Program-made: the position numbers and the translations under genes
Source: CANDOC01 sp965261725
Lineage (GTDB): Bacteria > Pseudomonadota > Gammaproteobacteria > Pseudomonadales > Endozoicomonadaceae
Direction: 5' to 3'
DNA: 64,000 nt
Assembly: GCA_965261725.1 (NCBI GenBank)
Contig: CBDHDU010000053.1
Coordinates: 33,621-97,620 of the forward strand
Notes under the pieces: model-generated
Database searches by the model: none
What the model saw: only the letters and a program-made list of their open reading frames with translations
Told to the model about the DNA's origin: nothing
Part shown: positions 1 to 8,878 of the stretch, piece after piece
Layout: every line of letters starts with the position of its first letter
How positions within the stretch are numbered: position 1 is the stretch's first letter

Positions 1-223
1 AGTGGCTAAAACTGTTCGGCGACATAAGCCGCTTATCCTGAACTGGTTCAGGGCAAAAAAGGCATTTTCCAGCGGAATTGTTGAAGGGCTGAATACCAGG
101 ATAAAACTCACTACGAGAAAATCGTATGGATTCAGAACCTATAAATGTGCAGAAATTGCTTTATATCATACGCTTGGCAAGCTGCCTGAACCAGAAACTA
201 CCCATAGATTTTGCTGACGAGGC
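1..223 (+). mobile_element. Right end of an ISL3-family insertion sequence, cut by the window edge
   Basis: Bases 1-223 match 59026-59248, the right end of the complete ISL3 element later in the window, with a single difference noticed (A at 170, G at 59195). The match stops after GACGAGGC in both places, so 223 is the element's right border. The bases that follow (AAAAAACT) would be the right copy of an 8-bp target duplication; the left copy lies outside the window. The element sits inside an IS66-type transposase reading frame. Confidence 0.85.
2..217 (+). CDS. ISL3-family transposase, C-terminal fragment (5' end outside window)
   Basis: About 71 residues of the C-terminus of an ISL3 DDE transposase. 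The segments LNWFRAKKAFSSGIVEGLN and RKSYGFRTYKCAEIALYHTL are the typical end of this family and contain the last catalytic Glu (VEGLN). The GTG at base 2 is not a true start; the frame continues upstream of the window. It is nearly identical to the C-terminal exon at 58945-59242, so the two ISL3 copies in this genome are recent relatives. It ends 6 bp before the element border. Confidence 0.85.
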   Translation: MAKTVRRHKPLILNWFRAKKAFSSGIVEGLNTRIKLTTRKSYGFRTYKCAEIALYHTLGKLPEPETTHRFC

Positions 224-1816
224 AAAAAACTCAAGGGGCAACCAAAAATTCGCCCGAACAAAAAAACGTCGGAAGACGTTGAAAATAAGGACAGTCAGTC
301 AACGTCGCCAGCTGAAACGCCACCCAGGAGCAAACGTTCCCGATCACCGGAACCGGGTCGCACAGCCAAGCCTTCTCCTTCTTCTGTTCGTGAGGAAATT
401 TGCCCGGCAGCGGGTGTACAGGATAACTGGAAGCGCAAAGGCTATCAGGATTTTACCTATGTTGATGTGAATCTGGAGTTCACGACAACACGCTACCGTC
501 GCGAAGTATGGCTTACCCCTGAAGGTCAGACTGTCATTGCACCGTTGCCTATCCATATAAAAGGTCGCTTCGGTGATAACCTCAGATCCATGGTGCTGGA
601 TCTTTATCATTCCTGTAGTGTTACCCAACCGTTGTTGCTTGACTGGTTGCACAGCCATGGCTGCCCAATCTCTGAGGGCAAACTCAATGCCTTACTGACG
701 CAGGGGCATGAGCTGTTTCATCAGGAGCGGGAAGATATTCTCGAAACAGGTATTGCCTGTTCCCGTATGCTGCTTGTAGACGACACAGGTGCTCGACATG
801 ATGGAAAAAACGGCTATTGCACGGTAATCGGTAACGACACTTTTACCGTATTTTCTTCAACCGACAGCAAAAGCCGCATTAATTTCCTGACCCTGCTTCA
901 GGGAAAGCGTCGCTCTCATATCCTGAACCCGGCTGCACTCAGTTATATGAAGCAGGTAGAAATGGCTGACAGGTGGATTGATACCTTGTCTGCTTATGGG
1001 GAAATCCACTTTCTGAACGAAGCTGCCTGGAAAGCCTTTCTGGATGACCATAAACTCTTTGCCAAAGAGCAGCGTCGTAAAGCGACAGAGGCTGTTCTCA
1101 AGGCAGGCCTGTTAAACAACGGCTGCCCTGAAGCCATGGTCATCCACAGTGACGGTGCCCGGCAGTTTGACACGGCGTTTGAACATTCCCTGTGCTGGTT
1201 CCATGCCAGCCGCCCACTGGCAAAGCTGATCCCTGCCAATAAGCAGGAACGGGCTGCCCGTGACTGGATGGAAAAGCAGTTCTGGCATATATACGACGAT
1301 ATTGAGACCTATTGCCAAGCGCCGACAGCCATACGGAAGGCGCAGATTGAACAGGATTTTAATCACTGGGTGGCGACACAGTCTGACTATCCTGACCTTC
1401 GTGCTGTCCTGGGTAAGCTTCACCGGGCACGGGAGGAGTTATTGCTGATACTAAAGTGTCCATGGCTGCCACTTCATAATAACCTGAGTGAGCGGCAAAT
1501 CAGGGAGTACGTGAAACGACGAAAGATCAGTGGTGGCACTCGAAGTCATCTCGGTCAGCGTTGCCGGGATACATTTGCAAGCCTGAAAAAAACATGCAGG
1601 CTGCACGGCATATCCTTCTCCAACTATCTAAAAGATAGAATCTGCGGAACCCAGATGATTCCCAGACTGTCAGACGTGGTGCGGGATAAATCTGCCCGGC
1701 TCATGGGTGATGCAGGGCGAAAGTACGGGGTGTACTTTAGTGCAAATAAATGTGAACTGACGGATAATAGCTCCACAATTTATTGTATTTTTATCGCTAT
1801 ATCTGCATTACGATAG
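224..1816 (+). pseudogene. IS66-family transposase, 5' part displaced by ISL3
   Basis: The frame is open from base 224, directly after the ISL3 border, to the stop at 1816. It begins KKLKGQPKIRP, which in IS66 transposases follows an N-terminal coiled coil; that coiled coil is missing, cut off by the ISL3 insertion. A charged linker rich in Ser and Pro follows. The DDE catalytic core is visible: LLVDDTGARHDG (first Asp), VIHSDGARQFD (second Asp) and LPLHNNLSERQIREY (Glu). An internal ATG at 467 gives 449 residues, but that start has no functional support. No IS66 accessory genes are seen. After the stop, 1817-1994 contains nothing recognisable. The gene is probably inactive unless the ISL3 element is removed. 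Confidence 0.8.
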
Positions 1817-1994
1817 TCGCAATTATGACTTTGTGTTCTAAAAACCGGTTAGTGTGGAACTATGGTCAGCGCGGTGCTTTCGCCCTGAGTGAGAACATAA
1901 GCCATTTACGAAAAAATCTACATTCAAAATACTATTCTCTTTTGTTGTCAATGATAGGGTCATGAATTTGTTTGTATCAATAAGAAGGCGTTTT

Positions 1995-2942
1995 TCATTT
2001 TTGGGTGTTCCCTGGCATCGTATGCAAAGGCTTCACCTCTTCAATAATCCAGTCATACAAACGCCGAATCAGCGGACGCTGGTAGTTCGATTTGCGGCAG
2101 ATGATGTGATAGTTGGCACAATGCACTGTACTGTCAAACAAGGGAACCAGCTTACCTTCTGCCAGCTCATCATGGCAGAAAACCGGGTCAGCAATAATCG
2201 CCCCTTCACCAGCAACAGCCGCTTCTATTGCCAGTCCGAAATCTTCGTACAACGTCCCTTTCTCTCCCTGAACAGACTCAACCTGATGCTTCTTCAGCCA
2301 TGATACCCAGCTGCCCCGGTCTTCACCGTGGAGCAGGTGGAAATGCTGAAGGTCATCCGGTGTTTTGATTGCAGGTACTTTGCTCAGGGTATCCGGGCTA
2401 CAGGCAGGAAAACCATACAAGTCCATCAAACGTGTTGTTTTAATATCTTTCCAGCTGGATAAATGCTGGTAGTGAATCAGTACATCAATTTTTTTCGGAA
2501 ATTCATTGGGCAGATGCTGGTTGGTGATCAGTTCAATATCGATATCGCCAAGCGCCTTTCTTAACTGATGCAGTTTTCCCCGCAGGCACCGGGAAGCAAA
2601 GGTCGGCTCACACTGAATTACCAGCTTGTCGGTTGCTAACTGGCAGGTCAGCTCCTGACTGGCTTCTTCCAGTGTATCCAGTGCCGCGCTGAAAGGTGGT
2701 AACAGTTTGGCTCCTTCCGGTGTCAGGTTCAGGGAACCTTTACGACGTTCGAATAAATTCAGTCCGAACCACTCTTCCAGATGTTTAACCTGTTGACTGA
2801 GTGCACTGTGAGATACGCAAAGTTCTTCTGCTGCACGACCAAGGTGTTCATGACGGGCGACAGCTTCAAAAGCTTTTATGGCATTAAGCGGTGGTAGTCT
2901 TCTGCGCATTTTGTCGTACGGGTTGTCGTTATCAGCAGGCAT
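1995..2942 (-). CDS. LysR-family transcriptional regulator (GcvA-like)
   Basis: A 315-residue LysR-type regulator. The N-terminal winged helix-turn-helix covers about residues 15-75 (LPPLNAIKAFEAVARHEHLG, then AAEELCVSHSALSQQVKHLE), followed by the linker helix and a periplasmic-binding-like effector domain. The opening PPLNAIKAFEAVARH and the length resemble GcvA/AmpR-type members. The regulated gene is not evident: the neighbours are an IS66 remnant downstream and the R-M operon upstream on the same strand. A hairpin terminator at 3257-3290 separates it from the exonuclease gene, so it probably has its own promoter in 2943-3250. The ligand cannot be told from the sequence. Confidence 0.85.
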   Translation of the reverse strand: MPADNDNPYDKMRRRLPPLNAIKAFEAVARHEHLGRAAEELCVSHSALSQQVKHLEEWFGLNLFERRKGSLNLTPEGAKLLPPFSAALDTLEEASQELTCQLATDKLVIQCEPTFASRCLRGKLHQLRKALGDIDIELITNQHLPNEFPKKIDVLIHYQHLSSWKDIKTTRLMDLYGFPACSPDTLSKVPAIKTPDDLQHFHLLHGEDRGSWVSWLKKHQVESVQGEKGTLYEDFGLAIEAAVAGEGAIIADPVFCHDELAEGKLVPLFDSTVHCANYHIICRKSNYQRPLIRRLYDWIIEEVKPLHTMPGNTQK

Positions 2943-3256
2943 GCTAGCAAGTGGCTATTTCATAGACCAAGGTACCTGTCAGAAAACAACAACCCTGTTG
3001 ACCTGAAGCAATAGGTTGTGCTCAGTAGATGCAATTATTGAAACGAATATATAAAAGGCTTAGCTTGTTCAGGTGGATTAATAAGGTTTACACATGCCCG
3101 CATTTTTAGCGGCTTCCAGAGGAGCGGCTAAAGGGTGAATATGCATTATAAGTTTACAGATAGTCCGTATCAAAGATATCGGTGTATTAAACCTGTTTAC
3201 ACTTGGATCAAATACTGTGCTCCGGGCAGTATATGGTAAATCGAGGGAAAACTGAA
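2943..3256. other. Non-coding stretch upstream of the LysR gene
   Basis: About 310 bp, mostly AT-rich, between the LysR start and the terminator of the exonuclease gene. No reading frame here resembles a known protein. It should hold the LysR promoter and perhaps its autoregulatory site, but I see no convincing -35/-10 pair or a clear LysR box. Confidence 0.5.
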
Positions 3257-3290
3257 CTGTAGAAGTTCCGACCTGTCGGAACTTCTACAG
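3257..3290 (-). terminator. Hairpin terminator after the R-M operon
   Basis: A perfect 15-bp inverted repeat, CTGTAGAAGTTCCGA and TCGGAACTTCTACAG, with a 4-nt loop. It starts 17 bp beyond the stop of the exonuclease gene on the minus strand. The minus-strand sequence then reads TTCAGTTTTCC, a modest T-run. It most likely ends the operon that begins with hsdM. Confidence 0.7.
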
Positions 3291-3306
3291 ATGAGATACC
3301 TGATTT

Positions 3307-3957
3307 TCAGGCTGAAAGTTTTTCCTGATGCTTGCTCAGGAAAGCATTGACTGAATGCTTTGATGTCCGCGAGAGAGTTTTCATCAGGCTGAAAGGTACA
3401 TCAGATAACTGATATTTACTGCCAAGGTCATTCAGCATCCCGAGCCAGAGGTGTGCGGTCATTTCCGCATCAGCCAAAGCCCGGTGAAATACGCCTTCTG
3501 TGGGCAGTTTGTTGTATTTCACCAGTGTACCCAGCTTATGGTCGGGGGCATCCTGATACAGTCGCCTTGCAATCAACATGGAGCAGGCAAACGTGCCATC
3601 GTAGCCAACCTTTGCTCTGTACATTTCTTCGTCTAAAAACTTCTTATCGAAAGAGGCGTTGTGTGCAACCAGATTATGCTGATCAATAAATTCAGCAAAG
3701 TTCTTTATAACTGACGAACAGGAATCTGCGCCTTTCACCATCGCGTTGGTAATGCCGGTATAATTCTCGATAAACGAATCGATACGCATACCGGGATTCA
3801 TCAGCTGCTGGAAGCGGTCGGTGATCCGACCGTCCTCCAGCAGCACAGCGCCAATCTCAATAGCTCTGTCGCCCATATCAGGGGACAGGCCGGTGGTTTC
3901 AAAGTCGAGCACAATGACTGTATTGGCATTGCGCTTGCTCAACGGTTTTGAAGTCAT
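3307..3957 (-). CDS. DEDDh 3'-5' exonuclease, DnaQ-like
   Basis: A 216-residue protein of the DnaQ-like DEDDh exonuclease fold, which removes nucleotides from DNA or RNA 3' ends using two metal ions. The motifs are visible: Exo I DFETTGL (residues 18-24), Exo II HNASFDKKFL, and Exo III HRALADAEM with its catalytic His. No polymerase or helicase domain is attached. It is the last gene of the R-M operon and starts 3 bp after the stop of a repeated hsdR tail, where it would have directly followed hsdR before the gene at 4123-4518 arrived. A role in degrading DNA cut by the R-M system is inference; a general repair role is equally possible. Confidence 0.85.
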   Translation of the reverse strand: MTSKPLSKRNANTVIVLDFETTGLSPDMGDRAIEIGAVLLEDGRITDRFQQLMNPGMRIDSFIENYTGITNAMVKGADSCSSVIKNFAEFIDQHNLVAHNASFDKKFLDEEMYRAKVGYDGTFACSMLIARRLYQDAPDHKLGTLVKYNKLPTEGVFHRALADAEMTAHLWLGMLNDLGSKYQLSDVPFSLMKTLSRTSKHSVNAFLSKHQEKLSA

Positions 3958-3960
3958 ATT

Positions 3961-4086
3961 TCACCCCTTCAATATATCAAACACAACCCGAACAGACCCC
4001 CGAGCCCGTTCCGGATTAGAAAGATACAGCATCATCATTTCCTGATGCGCTTCGTTGCTATCCATCACGGCGTTATCTATAGCCTG
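3961..4086 (-). pseudogene. Second, diverged copy of the hsdR 3' end
   Basis: The minus strand encodes QAIDNAVMDSNEAHQEMMM followed by YLSNPERARG...RVVFDILKG and a stop. Over 41 residues it aligns without gaps to the C-terminus of HsdR (from QAIDDAVMESN to FDMLKK), with 31 identities. The similarity ends abruptly at about 4086. It has no start codon of its own. It lies between the unknown gene 4123-4518 and the exonuclease gene, so the unknown gene is bracketed by two hsdR 3' ends. The divergence argues against a recent tandem duplication. Confidence 0.85.
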
Positions 4087-4122
4087 TGCATTTAATTACT
4101 CCGCCCCTTTTTCGCTTTGAAA

Positions 4123-4518
4123 TCAGGCTTTTTTCCTGGCTGGTTCAAAACCTTCATCACAAGCTTTATCAAACACATGCTTGATGTAGAGTTCCCGGTT
4201 GCCGGAAGTGTTGGCAAGCTGATTTTCCCGCAACCAGCGAAGCAGCGGTTGTGGCCTGACAATAACTTTAATGAACGGTGTGCCCAAGGCCTTCCATTTT
4301 GCACACTCTTCTTCTGCTCCCTCCTGCCACTCATGCCAGGTTTTGAGTCTGTACTCGTCTTCTTCTGGCTGGCTGCTCTCATTAATGGCATCAAAATCCT
4401 TTTTGGAACGATACCAGGCATAAAGCACATTTGATGGCTGTCTCAACATGTCGGCATAAAGCAACCTCAGTGGAATAAACAGCGGAAGCAGAATTAACTG
4501 GAAAAGTTTTCTTATCAT
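4123..4518 (-). CDS. Unknown protein inserted in the R-M operon
   Basis: A 131-residue protein I do not recognise. It starts with a basic and hydrophobic segment (IRKLFQLILLPLFIPLRLLY, residues 2-21) that could be a membrane anchor. The rest is soluble, acidic in the middle (SSQPEEDEY) and rich in Trp, Lys and Arg toward the end. The start ATG lies 8 bp after the hsdR stop, so it is probably co-transcribed with hsdR. The repeated hsdR 3' end that follows marks it as an added gene. It may be an accessory or immunity-type factor, but nothing in the sequence proves this. A 112-residue frame overlapping it on the same strand (4092-4430) is the weaker reading. Confidence 0.65.
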   Translation of the reverse strand: MIRKLFQLILLPLFIPLRLLYADMLRQPSNVLYAWYRSKKDFDAINESSQPEEDEYRLKTWHEWQEGAEEECAKWKALGTPFIKVIVRPQPLLRWLRENQLANTSGNRELYIKHVFDKACDEGFEPARKKA

Positions 4519-4526
4519 GACGGGAC

Positions 4527-7500
4527 TTACTTCTTCAACATATCAAACACAACCCGCGCAAACCCTCGCGCCAGTTCCGGGTTAGACAAATACTGCATCA
4601 TCATCTCCTGCTGCGCATCATTGCTTTCCATCACCGCATCATCAATAGCTTGAGGGAAGTCGCCCAGCAGCGCCTGATCTGCCGTGTTGTTCCCAATCTG
4701 CTTCATTACCATATCGTTCTCAGCAAGCTTGTCACGAACGGTAAAGGCGTAATTTATCAGGTCGCCATCGCTGAGATTGTCGGTGATAAACATCTCATTC
4801 AACCGCGCCACAATCTGCGACATAAACTCTTCTTTCTTATCCTTGGGCTTGGCACTGCCCACGTCAGAAGAAGGTTCCAGTTCATGGCCTTCGGCGTCTT
4901 CCTGTAGCTTGATATGCTGTTCCCGAATCTTCGACAGGCGGTAGTGGCTCATCACCACGTTATCCAGATCGATCTCATCTTCCTGCACCACCCTTTCACG
5001 CAGCAGCGGGCGCAGGTAGCGGGCATACAGGCTGAGTTTTTCCAGCTCTTTATCGTCATAATCCACGAGCTGGGACATAAACTCATAGAAGCGGGTAAAC
5101 GTGCCTAAATCTTTTTTGAAGATTTCCAGCCGGTCTTTTTCCTCTTTGCACGCTTTGAAGCTGTTCTCGGCGTTCGCCATCAGCACCGCATCTTTTGATT
5201 TCTTGGTGCGTTCAAACACATCTTTGGCCTGAATATAAGCCTCAATCGCCGAGCTGTACCGTTGCTGCCAACGCTCAACCGCCGGTTTCACAATGTTGCT
5301 GATCGCCGCATTGCTTTTGTTTTTGGTCAGGAAGGCTTCGCAGAACCGCTCCACTTCGCTCCAGGTGAAGATGCCGCTGGCACGGAGTTTTTCATACAGC
5401 TCAAACACCTTGTCCGGGTCAGTCACATCCGCCAGTTCTGCGGTCTGGTAGTAAGGCTGGAAGGCAGCCAGAATCTCATCCGGTTCGTTGAAGAAATCCA
5501 ATACAAAGGTGCCGCACTCCGCCTTGCCGGGGTACTGCCGGTTCAGTCGGGAAAGGGTCTGCACACACTCCACACCACCCAGTGGTTTATCTACGTACAT
5601 GGCGCAGAGTTTGGGCTGGTCAAAGCCGGTCTGGAATTTATTAGCAACCAGCATGATCTGGTAATCGTCGGTATCGAACGCCTTACGCATATCCCGACCT
5701 TTCAGACCGGGGTTCATGCCGTTCTCGGTAAACTTCTGATCGAGCAGTGTGGTGCTGTCCGGGTCATTGGGGTTGAATTCCACCTCGCCAGAAAACGCCA
5801 CCATCACCGCCACACGGCTCTTGTGTTCGGTTAAGTACTTTTCAAACGCCAGCTTGTACCGCACCGCCTCTTTACGGGAGCTGGTCACCACCATCGCCTT
5901 GGCCTGACCACCCAGCAGGTGCATCACATGGGTTTTGTAATGCTCAACAATCACCTTCACTTTCTGGGCGATATTGTACTCATGGAGCCGCACCCACTGG
6001 TTCAGCTTCACCTTGGCCTTTTTGCTGTCTACCTCATCATCAGCGGCTTCCATCTTCTGGGCCAGTTGATACGCCACCTGATAGTTGGTGTAGTTCTTCA
6101 GCACATCGAGAATAAACCCTTCCTCAATGGCCTGACGCATGGTGTAAACGTGGAAGGCTTCGGGCAGGTTCTTCTCTGATGCCGGTTCATCCGGCTTGGG
6201 CAGGCGACCAAACAGTTCCAGCGTCTTCGCCTTGGGCGTTGCCGTGAAAGCGTAGTAATTCAGGTTGCTGCTGCCTTTCCGGGCAGCAATGGTGTTATCC
6301 AGAATATCCTCTGATGAAAGCGGCTGATCATCACTGCCTTCATCGTTTTCCACCATCAACACTTCTTTCAACTGACGTGCCGTCGAGCCGGTCTGGGACG
6401 AATGGGCTTCGTCGGCAATCACCGCATAACGGCGTTCCTTCAGGCTGGTGCTGTTCTCAATGGCCGCCAGCACATGGGGGAAGGTTTGAATGGTGACAAT
6501 AATAATCGGCTGAGCGTTTTCCAGAGCCGTTGCCAGCTTCTCGGATTTCGAGCCATCGCCTTCCTTGCGGTTGATCCGGCCTACCACACCGTCGGCGTGT
6601 TCAAACTGGTAGATGGTGTCCTGCAACTGGTCATCCAGCACCGTGCGGTCGGTGACCACAATCACCGAATGAAACTGTTTGTTGCCTTCTTTTCCTGGAG
6701 AGTCGTCGTACAGGGTGGATAACTGATGCGCTGTCCAGGCAATGGAGTTGGACTTGCCCGAACCGGCACTGTGCTGCACCAGATATTTATTCCCCGTCCC
6801 TTCCGCTTTCGCCGCACCGATCAGCTTATTCACCACATCCCACTGATGGTAACGGGGGAAGATCAGGGTTTCCTTTTTCGACTTGCGGCCTTCCCAGTCT
6901 TCCACCTCCTTGATTTCAAGATGGACAAACCGGGCAATAATATTCAGCAGGTTATCGGGCAGCAGCACCTCGTTCCACAGGTACTCCGTCGCATACTCAT
7001 TATCATCCACCGGTACATCATTGCCTGCGCCGCCTTCCTTGGTGCCTTTGTTAAACGGCAGAAAGAAAGTATCACTGCCCGCCAGCTTGGTCGCCATATA
7101 CACTTCGTACTGGCTCACGGCAAAATGCACCAGCGCCCCCCGTTTGAAGGTGAGCAGCGGTTCCGGCTTGCCGGTTTCCGGGTCTTTGGGCAGACGGGTC
7201 TTTTTGTACTGGCGAATGGCGTTATCGACGGACTGTTTAAACTCCGACTTCAGCTCCAGCGTCGCCACCGGCAAACCGTTGATAAACAACACCAGATCAA
7301 TACGCCAAGCCTTCGCCTTCTTGCCGGTTTCGGCTAAATGTTCTGCCGTGGCATAAGGCGAATACACCAGCTCCGGCACAATACGACAACGGTTTTCCTT
7401 ATAACGGGCGAGCGTATCCGGATTCAGGTTATGTTCCGGCATAAACTGACACAGAGAGAACCGGGCATTGCGAATCTTCAGCCCGTGACGCAACACGCCC

Positions 7501-7787
7501 AGGGTGCCATAGCTGCGCATTTCCTTGTCGATGGCGTTGGGGGGTGCCTTTTTCAGTAGCGCTGTTAAGTGAGCGATAAAATGCGCGTCCGAATCATTGG
7601 GGAACAGCTTGCAGAACTTTGCCCATTCCTTCGGCTGGGTGTCTTTCACAAAGGCCAGCACATCGGCGGTGACTAACGCCGTTTCCCGGTCGTACTGATC
7701 GGGTTTGCCCAGCAGCCAGCCATTGGACTGCATTCGGGCGATCATTTCATCCTGAAAGACGACTTCTTTTGTCGCGTCCTTGCTCAT
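4527..7787 (-). CDS. hsdR: Type I restriction enzyme, R (motor/endonuclease) subunit
   Basis: A 1086-residue HsdR. In complex with HsdM and HsdS it translocates DNA by ATP hydrolysis and cuts unmethylated DNA. The N-terminal PD-(D/E)xK nuclease is visible as RIDLVLF (D164) and LELKSEF (E178, K180). The SF2 translocase has Walker A HSAGSGKSN (residues 339-347), the DEAH box IADEAHSSQTG (D459-H462) and motif III FTATPKA. The helical C-terminal part is about residues 780-1086. The ATG overlaps the hsdS stop by 4 bp, indicating translational coupling. The gene looks intact, but hsdS is broken, so the enzyme should lack specificity unless another HsdS supplies it. Confidence 0.95.
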   Translation of the reverse strand: MSKDATKEVVFQDEMIARMQSNGWLLGKPDQYDRETALVTADVLAFVKDTQPKEWAKFCKLFPNDSDAHFIAHLTALLKKAPPNAIDKEMRSYGTLGVLRHGLKIRNARFSLCQFMPEHNLNPDTLARYKENRCRIVPELVYSPYATAEHLAETGKKAKAWRIDLVLFINGLPVATLELKSEFKQSVDNAIRQYKKTRLPKDPETGKPEPLLTFKRGALVHFAVSQYEVYMATKLAGSDTFFLPFNKGTKEGGAGNDVPVDDNEYATEYLWNEVLLPDNLLNIIARFVHLEIKEVEDWEGRKSKKETLIFPRYHQWDVVNKLIGAAKAEGTGNKYLVQHSAGSGKSNSIAWTAHQLSTLYDDSPGKEGNKQFHSVIVVTDRTVLDDQLQDTIYQFEHADGVVGRINRKEGDGSKSEKLATALENAQPIIIVTIQTFPHVLAAIENSTSLKERRYAVIADEAHSSQTGSTARQLKEVLMVENDEGSDDQPLSSEDILDNTIAARKGSSNLNYYAFTATPKAKTLELFGRLPKPDEPASEKNLPEAFHVYTMRQAIEEGFILDVLKNYTNYQVAYQLAQKMEAADDEVDSKKAKVKLNQWVRLHEYNIAQKVKVIVEHYKTHVMHLLGGQAKAMVVTSSRKEAVRYKLAFEKYLTEHKSRVAVMVAFSGEVEFNPNDPDSTTLLDQKFTENGMNPGLKGRDMRKAFDTDDYQIMLVANKFQTGFDQPKLCAMYVDKPLGGVECVQTLSRLNRQYPGKAECGTFVLDFFNEPDEILAAFQPYYQTAELADVTDPDKVFELYEKLRASGIFTWSEVERFCEAFLTKNKSNAAISNIVKPAVERWQQRYSSAIEAYIQAKDVFERTKKSKDAVLMANAENSFKACKEEKDRLEIFKKDLGTFTRFYEFMSQLVDYDDKELEKLSLYARYLRPLLRERVVQEDEIDLDNVVMSHYRLSKIREQHIKLQEDAEGHELEPSSDVGSAKPKDKKEEFMSQIVARLNEMFITDNLSDGDLINYAFTVRDKLAENDMVMKQIGNNTADQALLGDFPQAIDDAVMESNDAQQEMMMQYLSNPELARGFARVVFDMLKK

Positions 7788-8878
7788 ATTGCGGCCTCTG
7801 GGATTTGTTGTTGACCGCCATGGACGGCGGGAATGCCGGAATGGTCGGGAACCGTTTCCGGCGCTTGTTCTGAAGTAGGTTCAGGGGCTGACCATTCTCT
7901 TACGTCGATTTTGCCAGTGACTGCGGCGGAGATTAGGGCGGTGCGGCGTTCCTGAAGTAAAAATTCAGAGCTGCCTGCATCTTTCCCAAGTTCGACTATT
8001 TTCGCTTGATATTCTTTTAAGTGGTTACATATTGCTACCTGTTCCTCAACAGGAGGAAGTGGAATATTGAAATCCAGCATATCTGCAATACTTAGACTTG
8101 ACTGGTTCGCAGTACCGTGAGCATTAAGGTCTAAATGGTCTCGGTAACCACCTGTCTGCAAAATATAAAACAGGTATTCTCTGACTACTTTCTTTTCGTC
8201 AGGGTCAAAAACGACTGTATTTTGATTGAGCAGTGTTCTGTTCAAGTCTTCTGGAACTACACCAACTTGACCAACTGCACTATTTTTTACATCAGGGTTG
8301 CTGCCTACAGTACTTAGAATAATGTCGCCAGTCTTGAGTATTGCCTTTGGGTAATCATTAAGAAAAGCCTCAGGCAAGAAAACATCTGCTGCTCTGATCG
8401 TTTTCTGTTTGATATCGCTTGCTTTTACAACCCGAATACCTGTATCCCCAAAATCAACAGATTTGAATGCAACCCCTTTTCTTGTGCTGACTACGAATTT
8501 TAGAGGGATGGTTTTCCAATGCTCCGGCACTTCCCCAAGCCACTCCACACCGGAATTCTTCATCGGCGCATTAGGGTTCAGCCCCTTGGTGACGGCATGA
8601 CTGATCACCGCCTGTCGTTTTTCCTGCAACAGCCGGATCAGGGATTGCTGCTCTTCGATCAGGGTGTCGATTTTGGCGGTTTCGTGGTCGAGGAAGGCAA
8701 ATATCTTTGCTTGTTCATCCTTGGTTGGCAAAAGCAATTCGATGCACTTGAACTCATCAGGGTCGAGGTCCCACTGATTAACCCGAATGCCTTTCGACCG
8801 ACTCAGATACTGGGTGACATAAATCGGGTTTCGTACTAAGTAATGGACATACTTGGGGTGAGCTACCTCAAATAATTT
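7784..8878 (-). pseudogene. hsdS: Type I restriction specificity subunit, 3' part (split by IS1595 element)
   Basis: The C-terminal two-thirds of HsdS: the end of target-recognition domain 1, the central conserved helix (DEQAKIFAFLDHETAKIDTL), target-recognition domain 2 starting at KNSGVEWLGEVPEHW, and the distal conserved helix (EEQVAICNHL). The frame joins exactly to the 5' part at 9918-10268 when the IS at 8879-9909 and one copy of the 8-bp duplication are removed, giving about 482 residues, normal for HsdS. The first residues of the open frame (MSDSVESVVIRK) are encoded by the IS end. The stop overlaps the hsdR start. Confidence 0.9.

Noticed and set aside
4092..4430. A 112-residue frame overlapping the unknown gene after hsdR
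   Set aside because: The frame 4123-4518 starts at the right distance from hsdR and has a better start; both cannot be real over most of their length.
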